A stretch of DNA of 34,566 bases from Acetivibrio straminisolvens JCM 21531 (GTDB lineage Bacteria; Bacillota; Clostridia; Acetivibrionales; Acetivibrionaceae): positions 1 through 34,566 of the forward strand of contig NZ_BAVR01000042.1 in NCBI RefSeq assembly GCF_000521465.1, written 5' to 3'. Under the pieces are notes generated by a model. The model made no database searches. It worked only from the letters and a program-made list of their open reading frames with translations, and was not told where the DNA came from. The position numbers and the translations under genes are program-made. Positions 17,438 to 26,684 of this stretch are shown here, in pieces. Position 1 is the first letter of the stretch. Every line of letters starts with the position of its first letter.

Positions 17438-18757
17438 TTAAGTCACCACCTGTTTCAATAATGCACCTGTAAGGCTTTCTTTGTTCGGATCCCAGTCAAT
17501 CCAAATGCAGCTTTTTCTAATCTTTGCCGAAAGCACCTTGTTCATGGCTTCGAGAAGATCGGCTGCCAACATTTCATTCTGATTTTCAACCATAAGACCA
17601 TAACCCATTATATTTATCAGCATTATGCTGGGAACATAGCCCTTCCGGTGCATGGTATATTTTGACATAAGGTTTATACCTCTTAAAATTTCTTCCGAGT
17701 TTTTCGTGCAAAATCTTGTAACAATTACAAACATCGGCCTCAACCCGCTAAAGTAACTTCTGCACGAATACACAGCTTCCTCCAGATTTTTCACCTGTTC
17801 GGGATTTTTTTTGGATACACCGGTGAAATTTCTTACTTTCATAAGCTCCCTTAAAATCCTGTAATGTTGCTGTCTTCCGGACCCTGGATTTACAAATATG
17901 TTATTTCCGCCGAAAGTACGAAAAGATACACTGCAGTTGTGATTTATATAATAGTCGCTAAGACTGTTTACAGCCTCAACAGAATACTCCTTAACATTCT
18001 TTATGTTAGAACCGAAGGACATTATTCTGGACGTATCCAGAAATATCCACACAGATTTCTTTCCTTCCTTCTCAAACTCATTTACCACAGGCCAAACATT
18101 ACCCCTAACCAAATTTCTCGACGTAACCTTCCAGTTTATTGACTTGAAAGGGTCTCCCGGACAATAGAGCCTGAGCTCCTTAAATTCCTGGGTTGTCATT
18201 CCCATACTTGCCAAGGCACCCTCCGGCATTGGCACCTTGCACACCGTAGACATACCCCTCACTTTTTTAAGCTCAATAAGCCTTGGGGTAACTTCCACGG
18301 TCAAGTCCGTCAAATATTTTCTGTTTATCGAAAAAGCACCGACAGCATGTCTGGCTTTCCAACTAGTGGTTGAAAGCGAATAAGTACCCGATGCGGTACA
18401 GCGAATAGTGTAATTTAAACATATTTCCTTCGGCTCAAAGCTCTTCCACACTGCACAGTAATTGGTTCCCTCCACCAACTCAAAATGCTGGGGCACAATA
18501 TCGCATATTTCAATAGAGCCAAATCCCGATTCCACCTGTATTCTTACAAATACATCCAGTAATTCTCCTACCGTGACCCTGTTCTTCGATATGGTCTTCT
18601 TTACTCTAATGCTGTTGGGCATTTTTAAATAATACCCAAAAGCCATTAACATAAAGGGAATAATGGAAACAAGTATCAGTATGTTGTTGGCCAAAAGAAA
18701 GCCTATACAAATCAGCAACAGAAATATTATGCTTACTTTAGAGATATTCTTCGGCAT
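17438..18757 (-). CDS. DUF58 protein (MoxR partner, vWA-like)
   Basis: A 439-residue protein. Two N-terminal membrane helices (SIIFLLLICIGFLLAN, ILVSIIPFMLMAFGYY) are followed by a β-sandwich-like region and the DUF58 signature LRLYCPGDPFKSINWKVTSR. The stretch SVWIFLDTSRIM and the remainder resemble a von Willebrand A fold. DUF58 proteins are nearly always paired with a MoxR ATPase; here the ATG directly abuts the MoxR stop, so translation is probably coupled. Its biochemical role is not known; it is thought to serve in assembly or quality control at the envelope. Confidence 0.92.
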   Translation of the reverse strand: MPKNISKVSIIFLLLICIGFLLANNILILVSIIPFMLMAFGYYLKMPNSIRVKKTISKNRVTVGELLDVFVRIQVESGFGSIEICDIVPQHFELVEGTNYCAVWKSFEPKEICLNYTIRCTASGTYSLSTTSWKARHAVGAFSINRKYLTDLTVEVTPRLIELKKVRGMSTVCKVPMPEGALASMGMTTQEFKELRLYCPGDPFKSINWKVTSRNLVRGNVWPVVNEFEKEGKKSVWIFLDTSRIMSFGSNIKNVKEYSVEAVNSLSDYYINHNCSVSFRTFGGNNIFVNPGSGRQQHYRILRELMKVRNFTGVSKKNPEQVKNLEEAVYSCRSYFSGLRPMFVIVTRFCTKNSEEILRGINLMSKYTMHRKGYVPSIMLINIMGYGLMVENQNEMLAADLLEAMNKVLSAKIRKSCIWIDWDPNKESLTGALLKQVVT

Positions 18758-19747
18758 TTACAGAAGCCCTCCTGCATTTTCCCTTGTATAGCTTTTCGGA
18801 ACATCCGTTTTATTTACAATACTCCTTACCACTGCCGAAGGAACCCTTCCTTCCATTATGTGCTCAATATGCAAAATAACACGGTGAGCAAGAGCATCCA
18901 CAGCCATAATCTTTACATCATCGGGTATCACATAATTCCTGCCGCTGATAAGGGCATGGGCTCTGGACAGCTTCAACAAAGCCAGCGCTCCCCTCGGACT
19001 TGCACCCAATTTTACATTTTGATTGACCCTGGTATTCCTTACTATCTCCGTTATATACATCAGAATATTGTCATCCACATAAACCTTTTCCACTTCACTC
19101 TGGAGCATAAGAAGCTCATTCATCGAAACTACAGGCTTTATATCGTTGGTAGGGTCATCCTTTCTCCACTCAATCCTTCTTTTCAACACATCACACTCTT
19201 TTTGGGCACTTTCTAAATATCCAAGGGACAGCTTCATTATAAACCTGTCCATCTGCGCTTCGGGAAGCGGATATGTACCCTCCATCTCTATCGGATTTTG
19301 CGTAGCCATAACAATAAAAGGAGGCTTTAGCGAATAAGTAGTACCTTCTATCGAAACCTGCCTCTCTTCCATGGCCTCAAGCAGAGCTGACTGGGTTTTG
19401 GGCATCGCCCTGTTTATTTCATCCGCCAAAAGGAAATTGGTAAATACCGGTCCTTTTTCAAGCTCAAAAGAGGAAGAATTGCTCTTCCAAATCTTTGTAC
19501 CCAAAATATCTGAAGGCATAAGGTCGGGAGTAAACTGTATCCTCTTCCATTCACACCCCGTAACCTTTGCAAAAACTTTTACAAGCAAGGTTTTCCCAAG
19601 CCCGGGATTGTCCTCAAAAAGTATATGCCCTCCCGCCAGGAAACCGCAAAGTATTTTTCTTAAAATTGTGTCGTTGTCTGCAACAAAAACCTTTCCTACT
19701 TCATCAATTATACTTTTGCATAGTGTTTGGAGCTGTTCCGAAACCAT
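18758..19747 (-). CDS. MoxR-family AAA+ ATPase
   Basis: About 329 residues, normal for MoxR. Walker A is EDNPGLGKTLL, Walker B FLLADEINRAMPKTQSALLEAMEE, then sensor 1 IVMATQNPIEMEGTYPLPEAQMDRF and the sensor 2 region GASPRGALALLKLSRAHAL. It should act as a cytoplasmic chaperone-like ATPase on its DUF58 and membrane partners. I start at MVSEQLQTL, 9 bases after AAGGGG; eight further upstream residues are open but lack a ribosome site. Its first 44 bases overlap the end of the upstream gene. Confidence 0.95.
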   Translation of the reverse strand: MVSEQLQTLCKSIIDEVGKVFVADNDTILRKILCGFLAGGHILFEDNPGLGKTLLVKVFAKVTGCEWKRIQFTPDLMPSDILGTKIWKSNSSSFELEKGPVFTNFLLADEINRAMPKTQSALLEAMEERQVSIEGTTYSLKPPFIVMATQNPIEMEGTYPLPEAQMDRFIMKLSLGYLESAQKECDVLKRRIEWRKDDPTNDIKPVVSMNELLMLQSEVEKVYVDDNILMYITEIVRNTRVNQNVKLGASPRGALALLKLSRAHALISGRNYVIPDDVKIMAVDALAHRVILHIEHIMEGRVPSAVVRSIVNKTDVPKSYTRENAGGLL

Positions 19748-20882
19748 TATAATTTCCCCTTCCATATACATCTAAATTTTTAATAACATATTCTACAATT
19801 TTCATTCTTTTCTGTTTATTTCTTTCCTCAATGACCATGTAATCCTTTCTGGTCATAAAAGAAGGCATTTCAAGATCCTTGTGGTCTACAATAGGTGCAA
19901 TCATTCTTTTTACCGTCCAAATCGGAATCCCTGCTTTGTACGTCATTATAAAGAGGCAGGCAATAAGTCCGCTTTTGCTTCCATTATACACAAAATCATT
20001 TATATGCAACGTAATATCGGAAATATCTTTTATCTTGTCAAAGTTTATATTTTGGAGATGCTTATTTAACCTTTGCTCCGGAGTATTGTTGGCAGCATTC
20101 CAAAGCTTTACTGCAAGAATAATAAAAACAATTGCTAAAACTACAAATATAAAAATCCATACACCCCAAATCATACCTGACATTACAATCCTCCTTAAAT
20201 CCACCAATATAAACAGGATAATAAAAATACCAAAAAACTTGCTTCCATGATTTGACCGAAACCAATTCGCCATCCCATAGGCTTTTTGATTTCCGCTCAA
20301 TTCAATTAATGACGCAAGTTCAAATAAAGAAAGTACAATAAAAGAATAAAGAGTTAATCTACCTAGTGAAAAACTAAAACCTCCCGTATAACTTTCGCTT
20401 TCAGGCCAAAGAATATTAAACATAAAATAAACGGAAAATCCCGCTATTAAATATGAAATTACTTTAATAATTTCACCTTTATACACCCTATTCTCATAAA
20501 TCCTTGAAACTTTATAAATAATAATCGAAACTGTCACCGGTATTATTCCTAAGCCTGCCAGTTTCGTCTCAATATCCGACGCAGCCAGAAACCAAAAGAG
20601 AAACAGCGAAATGCCATTTCCCAATACAAAGCATGATCTGCTTAATACCTGTGCCCAACTTCCTTTGAAAAAATAGGCGGCAAATTGCATGGAAGTAAGC
20701 CCTACAAGAAATATCTCCAAAGGAAATATCAACCAATAATAGTTTTCCCTGAAATTATATCCAGGTCCCCCAGGAATAAAGAATACCATCACCGTAAACA
20801 ACATGTAGAGCAAAGTAACTACAGGATAAATCACCAATTTATTCAAAGGTACTTCCGTATTCAATCTGTTTCTTACCTGCAT
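19704..20882 (-). CDS. Polytopic membrane protein in the MoxR operon
   Basis: 392 residues, with about seven or eight hydrophobic helices in the first 260 residues and a soluble C-terminus of about 130 residues (LNKHLQNINFDKIKDISDITLHINDFVY, KRMIAPIVDHKDLEMP). No known domain is recognised. It begins 19 bases after the transglutaminase-like gene and overlaps the MoxR gene by 44 bases, so it is part of the same operon. A frameshift near its 3' end, which would remove the overlap, cannot be excluded in this error-rich sequence. Confidence 0.8.
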   Translation of the reverse strand: MQVRNRLNTEVPLNKLVIYPVVTLLYMLFTVMVFFIPGGPGYNFRENYYWLIFPLEIFLVGLTSMQFAAYFFKGSWAQVLSRSCFVLGNGISLFLFWFLAASDIETKLAGLGIIPVTVSIIIYKVSRIYENRVYKGEIIKVISYLIAGFSVYFMFNILWPESESYTGGFSFSLGRLTLYSFIVLSLFELASLIELSGNQKAYGMANWFRSNHGSKFFGIFIILFILVDLRRIVMSGMIWGVWIFIFVVLAIVFIILAVKLWNAANNTPEQRLNKHLQNINFDKIKDISDITLHINDFVYNGSKSGLIACLFIMTYKAGIPIWTVKRMIAPIVDHKDLEMPSFMTRKDYMVIEERNKQKRMKIVEYVIKNLDVYGRGNYNGFGTAPNTMQKYN

Positions 20883-20901
20883 TCAACCCCTCCAAAACAC
20901 C

Positions 20902-23437
20902 TTAGATTGAACTGTTTTGCCTAAGTTCTTTAACAAAAATATAGAACCTTTCATAATCGTTTCTGCCAACATCTTCATCACTATATACAGCCTTTTCAAG
21001 CACCGAGAAAGCGCTCTCCAAAACCCAATGCCTCTCAGAGACAATCTTTGGCTTTATTACATCAAGTACTTCTCTTAAGGTCATAACGTCACTAATGGGT
21101 AAAACCCTTTCGGATATTTCTCTTAAAAAGTTCTTTCCAATTCCAATTATCTCTTCCCTGTAGTCAACTATCCTTATGTTTCTTGTCCCGTGTTCGCCAT
21201 TGTCCCCGGATATTTTAATTCTGTATTCTCCTTTTTTATGGAATATTTCCTTAAACTCTCCTTTGTTGCCTTCACTATCATAAAAAACAACAGACAAACC
21301 GTCCCCGACTCCCCACACATCGGGCAAACCTTCCGCTATCTGGGGAAATTCTATATAAAATCTATACTCTTCTTTTTTCACCAATTCGGGAATCATATCA
21401 GTTGTCACACCCACTCCCGGCCCTTCAGCAGCCAAGATATGCAAATCGATATTATCCCGGTGAAACATTCCTTTTTTCTTCAATACAATTAAGACACATA
21501 AAAGTATACCGGCCAAAGACAAAACCACAATCAACACATTTGCCCAGTATATTTCCCACACATATAACCCTCTCATTGTTGAATAGGGAGAATAAATATC
21601 AGTCCCTGTAAATTCAACATCATAAGGCAAATAATATCTTCCGGCAAAAAAAAAAGTTTTTAAAATAGAGATAATCTTCAGGAATATCAATTTCAATCTC
21701 CCCAGAGAGTATTCCGTCCTCTCCGGATTCAATAGTTTCAACCAAGTTCAAGTGCTCGAAAGACACATTAACTTCAAGCCCTTTTACTCCTTCAAAAGAA
21801 AATTCGTCGAGAATTTTCCCCGAAAAATTGAATTTATTACCGAAAATATTTTCAGGAGAATCTATCTCAAGAAAAGTATCGGTAATAACTTTGAGCTCGG
21901 GATCGCTTGAAGACGTCCTGTAGATATCATTTTCCAACAAATCCGCAATAACATGATACTTTCCTGCATTAGTATCCCCTGTTATATTGAAAACAGTTTC
22001 AAAACTGCCCTGAGATACATTGACTTTTGAATAGGACAGACATGGCTCTTCCTTATATTTTTTAAGATAGATAAGAACCGTCATATTATCAAGGGGATTG
22101 CCCAGCGAATCCGTAACAGTTCCCCTAACCGTAATACTATTTCCTCTTCTTGCAGTATCATCGGCAAAGGTAATTTGGGTTATAGTTTTCTCCGGCGGAT
22201 TGTAAAATACATCGTAAGAGAAAACGTCCATCGGAACCCATCCATAGTCCTCAAACTTTATCTCCGGATAAATATAAACCTGGTCGGCATACACCACCTG
22301 ATACTGAGCATTAGGTAAAAGCTTATAGCCCAATGCAAGCCTGCATGGGATACCCACAGCCCTTAGAATAATGGCATATGCAGATAAAAAGTCAAGATGA
22401 TTTCCCACTCTGTCTTCTCCCAAAAGAAAAGCACTAATCCCATCCTTGTCTCCGTAATTATTTATCACACTATTATCATAGGTGTAGTTTTCCAAAAGGA
22501 ATTCTTCCACAAATTTTATTGCTTCATAGTCACTATAGCAATTTTCAATTACTTCGTCTACTATCAATTCAACTACTTTAGGTATATAAACATCATATTC
22601 ATAATTACCGTCAGTTTTAGCATACCTGAGCTGTGCTTCTGTCGGCGGAGTCTCGTACACCATTTCATAAAAATTCTCAATAAGCTCATTAGAGTAAAAG
22701 ACTCCCGACTTTTTATACTCCATAAGACTAAAATCATATTTCATTTCATAGTTGCCTGACAATACGGGAATATAGCCCTTTGAAGGCTCCACAGGCTTTA
22801 TCTTGACGGAATTTTTCGAAAACTCCCTGTTCATTTTCTCGCCTAACAAAAACCTTAACTCCGGTTCTTCACTTGACATAATCCAGCGATTATTCAGGTA
22901 GTTTTCCATTGTCATAACCTTCACGAAAGGATAATTGGGAACACCCAAAACTTCAAACGCAGGTGTGTGAGGATTCTTGCCCTCTCTCAAAACCAACGTA
23001 TTTCCACCCATTCCAAAAGGCATTTCGGGCAGTCCCTCATTACCGGATATATCAATATTAGGCATTTGTTCAGGCATGACACCACCATAGTCTTCGCCAT
23101 AGCCCGGAATCATGCTTTCAGGTTTTTGCCCGTAAGAATAATTTCTGTCATTGAAACCTTTTCTTTCCTCACGCCTTCTTTTTGCCCTATCTCTCCAGTC
23201 ATATTGGCTGTCACTTTTCCCCGAACCGTTTCCTTCATTCCTTTGTTTATCCCGATTGTTGCCGTTACCATCATTTTGCGAAGTTTTGTTATTATTTTCA
23301 CCCCCACGTGATCTAATCCCCGGCAAATCCATCATATTTATTGCGGCCATGATAAGAAGCATCGATAACAAAGCAATAAAAAGGAACACAGCAAGATTTA
23401 TTAAATTTTTTCTGCTATTCACATTCAATTTATCCAT
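20902..23437 (-). CDS. Degenerate transglutaminase-like membrane protein (one frameshift as read)
   Basis: The N-terminal helix (NLAVFLFIALLSMLLIMAAI) anchors a large extracellular part: a low-complexity Asn/Gly/Arg/Lys region (45-105), a transglutaminase-like domain (about 285-405), then Ig-like segments (NSITVRGTVTDSLGNPL, FSGKILDEFSF). The reading frame ends early at a run of ten Ts (21646-21655, minus strand). With nine Ts it continues KNFFFAGRYYLPYDVEF into a second membrane helix and a cytoplasmic tail whose end (TLREVLDVIKPK...YERFYIF) resembles DUF4129. Total is about 845 residues. The nucleophile position holds His347 (VGNHLDF where relatives have G-x-C) and the catalytic His position holds Tyr388; only Asp404 (GWVPMDV) remains. 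It is probably a non-catalytic binding protein and first gene of the MoxR operon. Confidence 0.85.
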
Positions 23438-23449
23438 ATACAGTTATAT

Positions 23450-23484
23450 ATTATATAGGATTTTTCATATTTGTACATGAAAAA
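23450..23484 (-). promoter_or_regulatory. Possible promoter and operator of the MoxR operon
   Basis: Minus strand TATAAT (23450-23455) lies 12 bases before the ATG of the transglutaminase-like gene, implying a very short or absent leader; no ribosome site is seen there. Just upstream is an inverted repeat, TTTTTCAT (23461-23468) and ATGAAAAA (23477-23484), where a regulator would overlap the -35 region. No convincing -35 box is visible. Confidence 0.35.
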
Positions 23485-23515
23485 TACTATTTTTGACACA
23501 GCCAAGACATGGATT

Positions 23516-23830
23516 CTAAAGACTTGTAATTTCTTTATGTCTAATATATATCATACTTAGAATGTCTATTTTTTCTATAAAACCAATCAGCAAGCCTTGT
23601 TTTACTGGAAGTACCACTTCAACCCCTCGAAGACATTTCCCGCTATTTTCAAGACTTACGGGCATTTTTTGACGAGACTTTTTTACGCATATTTCATTAA
23701 AAAATGCCCCTTTTTTATTAATTTTCACATATTTTCGAGTTACCAACATAGCCTTGTAGTACACTATTCCCAACGGTTTGCGGGCTGTCAATTCAAATTT
23801 CTCAATAATTTTACATCCACATTTTGCCAT
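23516..23830 (-). CDS. Hypothetical protein, 104 residues (doubtful)
   Basis: The frame begins MAKCGCKIIEKFEL and contains alternating hydrophobic and basic segments (LGIVYYKAMLVTRKYVKINKKGAFF, GVEVVLPVKQGLLIGFIEKIDIL). It has no clear ribosome site and no recognisable domain. No other gene is visible between 23438 and 24077. It may be a small basic protein, a fragment, or non-coding. Confidence 0.35.
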   Translation of the reverse strand: MAKCGCKIIEKFELTARKPLGIVYYKAMLVTRKYVKINKKGAFFNEICVKKSRQKMPVSLENSGKCLRGVEVVLPVKQGLLIGFIEKIDILSMIYIRHKEITSL

Positions 23831-24077
23831 TCATTCTTGGTTCACATTTAAAATATATCATAAATCAACTATTTTTTTTCAACACACGTAATGAAAATCC
23901 AATGGACAACATATGAATATTATACCAAATTCTCTCATTAAACACATTTTACAATACTTTAATCCTCCAATTAAAACAAAAACTGGAATTAACCTTGATT
24001 TCAGGCTGTCCCAGTTAATCACATTAAAACAGATGAAATTTGATATCGAAATAATTTTGGTTTGTAAACTGGTCTTG

Positions 24078-25265
24078 CTATTTTTGAGCAATTTTCCTTC
24101 CATACTCAAGGGCCTTAATCTGCTGTTCTTCATCAGGATTCCATGGATTCTTGAACCCTTCATCAATTATTTCAAATCCTGCTTTTTCCATAAGCTCATT
24201 AAGAATCTTTACAGACTCCCCACTCCAGCCATAGCATCCAAATGCCGCAGCCTTCTTATTCTTAAATTTCATCTCCTTCATCAAACTGATAAAGCCTTCC
24301 ACAGAGTACAAAACATTGTTGTTTACAGTAGGCGAACCCACTACAACCGTTTTGGACTTGAACACTTCCACAATGAGATCATTATAGTCACTTTTTGACA
24401 GATTTAAAGTTTTAACCGTCACTTTATGGTCTGCCTGCCTTATTCCTTCGGATATTTTCTCTGCAAGTTTCTTTGTTCCGTTCCACATGGTATCATAAAC
24501 TATTGTAATCTGGTTTTCCTGATAATCCTGTGCCCACTTCATATATTTCTCAACAATCTGCATCGGGTTGTCCCTCCAGACAATCCCGTGACTTGTCGCA
24601 ATCATGTCAATCTGTAGATTTAAGGACATTATCTCATCAAGCTTTTTTCTTAGAATATGGCTGAAAGGCGTTAGAATATTGGCATAATATTTTATTGATT
24701 CATTGAACAATTCACACTGATCCACCAAGTCATTAAACAGCATATCCGTTGCATAATGCTGTCCAAAAGCATCATTGCTGAACAATATATTGTCTTTTGT
24801 AAGATAAGCAGCCATACTGTCAGGCCAATGCAGCATTGCCATTTCAACAAACACAAGTTCTTTTCCGTTTCCCACGTCGAGCCTGTCTCCGGTTTTTACC
24901 ACATGAAAATTCCAATCCTGATGATACAGTCCTTTCAAAGATTTCACTGCATTTGCCGAGCAATAAATCGGGGTGTCGGGAATATGTTTCATTAATGCCG
25001 GAAGTGCCCCGCTATGGTCAACCTCGCCATGATTTACAACAATATAATCGATTTTTTTCAAGTCTATTTCTTTTGCCAGATTATCGACGAATTCTTCTGC
25101 AAACGGAGCCCAAACAGTATCAATCAGCACATTTTTTTCTTCCTGTACCAAATAGGAATTATAGGAAGAACCTTTATGGGTAGAATACGAATCTCCATGA
25201 AATCTTTTAAGCTCCCAGTCCACTTTTCCAACCCAATATACATTGTTTTTCAAATGTTTCTTCAT
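24078..25265 (-). CDS. fprA: A-type flavodiiron protein (flavorubredoxin family)
   Basis: A 395-residue cytoplasmic enzyme that reduces O2 to water and/or NO to N2O, protecting an anaerobe. Residues 1-250 form a metallo-β-lactamase-like di-iron domain: VNHGEVDHSGALP, MLHWPDSM, FSNDAFGQH and IATSHGIVWR carry the iron ligands. Residues 255-395 form the flavodoxin domain binding FMN (ITIVYDTMWNGTKKLAE, VGSPTVNNN, FGCYGWSGE). No rubredoxin domain is attached, so an external electron donor is needed. Start is supported by GAGGGG 10 bases upstream. It appears monocistronic; nothing like its rubredoxin partner is in the window. Confidence 0.95.
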   Translation of the reverse strand: MKKHLKNNVYWVGKVDWELKRFHGDSYSTHKGSSYNSYLVQEEKNVLIDTVWAPFAEEFVDNLAKEIDLKKIDYIVVNHGEVDHSGALPALMKHIPDTPIYCSANAVKSLKGLYHQDWNFHVVKTGDRLDVGNGKELVFVEMAMLHWPDSMAAYLTKDNILFSNDAFGQHYATDMLFNDLVDQCELFNESIKYYANILTPFSHILRKKLDEIMSLNLQIDMIATSHGIVWRDNPMQIVEKYMKWAQDYQENQITIVYDTMWNGTKKLAEKISEGIRQADHKVTVKTLNLSKSDYNDLIVEVFKSKTVVVGSPTVNNNVLYSVEGFISLMKEMKFKNKKAAAFGCYGWSGESVKILNELMEKAGFEIIDEGFKNPWNPDEEQQIKALEYGRKIAQK

Positions 25266-25400
25266 AGTACTGCAACCCCTCTTCCTTCATTTTACAATAA
25301 ATTTTTTACGCAAAATATTAATGGATGTTTTTTTGATATATACCTTTTTATTAATACCAATATGAACTAATTTTAATCAAAAACAATTAATTACAGACTA

Positions 25401-25428
25401 AAAAAGAGCCGCAAGTTTGGCTCTTTTT
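25401..25428 (-). terminator. Intrinsic terminator of the rtcB gene
   Basis: AAAAAGAGCC (25401-25410) pairs perfectly with GGCTCTTTTT (25419-25428) around an 8-base loop. It lies 33 bases after the rtcB stop and would work in both directions. Confidence 0.9.
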
Positions 25429-25460
25429 GTATATATCAGCACTTAGCAACAAATTTTTTT

Positions 25461-26651
25461 CTATTCCGCTGCTTTAAAGTTATATATGGGTTTGATAATA
25501 TCAACAATTTCAACAGTATCCCGGATATTTTCAATAATTTCTTCCATTGGCTTGTAAGCCATGGGACATTCGTCAATAGTAAATCTGTTGACCGTTGTCG
25601 AGTAGATTCCCTTCATAGACTCTTGAAATTCCTTAAGAGTTATGACTTCTTTTGCCTTTGCCCTGCTCATCAACCTACCCGCGCCATGGGGTGCGGAATA
25701 GTTCCAGTCCTTATTGCCCTTTCCGATACAGATAAGGCTTCCATCCCTCATATTAATCGGAATCAGCACCTTCTCCCCCTGGCGTGCGGAAATGGCGCCT
25801 TTTCTAAGTATCATGCTATCTAAGTCAATATAATTATGGATAGTGGTAAACTGTTCTTCAATTTTTAAATTCATGCGTCGAGCAATTTCATCCACAATTG
25901 CCTTTCTGTTTAATACCGCAAACTTTTGCACCAGTTTCATATCTGCAAGATAATCCTCATAGCTTTTACCTTGAACGTATGCAAGCTGCTTGTTTATTTG
26001 GGGCGGCTTAACCTTTTTTATTTCCTTTTGGATTTCCTTTTCGCGTCCTTCAGCTTTCAACCTTTCTATAATAGCTTTTATTTCTTCAGTTTTACTCACA
26101 AGCTCCTTGTAACCCAAGTCCTGATAATATTCCGCAACCTGTTTTCCAAGGTGTCTGCTTCCCGAATGCACCACGAGATACAAATTTCCCTCGCTGTCTT
26201 TGTTTACCTCAATAAAATGGTTGCCTCCTCCTAACGTTCCAATACTCAGCTTCGCGCGGTTCATATTTATATGCTTTTTACATACCAGCTCTTCAAGATC
26301 AATGTTTTCGACATACGGATGTTCCGTTTTGCGAACATCAAAACCCGACGGAATAAATTCATGAATAACTTTATCCAGCTTGCTTAATTCAATATTCTTA
26401 TTTTTCAGCTTTATGGTCTCCATTCCGCAACCTATGTCAACCCCCACAAGATTCGGCACAATCTTGTCGCCAATCGTCATGGTGGTTCCAATAGTACACC
26501 CTGCACCGGCATGAGTATCGGGCATAATTCTGATTACACTGTCTTTGACAAACTCCTGATTGCAAAGCTCCATTATCTGGGCCATTGCCTCTTGTTCAAC
26601 GTTGTCGGTAAAAACCTTTGCAGTATTATATTTTCCTCTAATCTCTATCAT
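25461..26651 (-). CDS. rtcB: RtcB-type RNA ligase
   Basis: A 396-residue member of the RtcB family, which joins RNA 2',3'-cyclic phosphate (or 3'-phosphate) ends to 5'-OH ends using GTP and Mn2+. All hallmark motifs are present: PDTHAGAG, VGVDIGCGM with the metal Cys, GTLGGGNHF, VHSGSRHLG, RKGAISARQGE, and SAPHGAGR with the guanylylated His. The length is close to the bacterial norm (about 400). The start is clear with GGTGGGG upstream. No archease gene is adjacent. It lies 33 bases downstream of the C11 protease gene and is probably co-transcribed with it. Confidence 0.95.
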   Translation of the reverse strand: MIEIRGKYNTAKVFTDNVEQEAMAQIMELCNQEFVKDSVIRIMPDTHAGAGCTIGTTMTIGDKIVPNLVGVDIGCGMETIKLKNKNIELSKLDKVIHEFIPSGFDVRKTEHPYVENIDLEELVCKKHINMNRAKLSIGTLGGGNHFIEVNKDSEGNLYLVVHSGSRHLGKQVAEYYQDLGYKELVSKTEEIKAIIERLKAEGREKEIQKEIKKVKPPQINKQLAYVQGKSYEDYLADMKLVQKFAVLNRKAIVDEIARRMNLKIEEQFTTIHNYIDLDSMILRKGAISARQGEKVLIPINMRDGSLICIGKGNKDWNYSAPHGAGRLMSRAKAKEVITLKEFQESMKGIYSTTVNRFTIDECPMAYKPMEEIIENIRDTVEIVDIIKPIYNFKAAE

Positions 26652-26684
26652 AACCCCACCACATTTCTGTTTTGATTAGTATTG

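Noticed and set aside
20902..21741. A separate 279-residue gene starting MKLLNPERTEYS
   Set aside because: Its first 30 or so residues are an out-of-frame reading of the transglutaminase-like gene; the rest is the continuation of that gene after the T-run.
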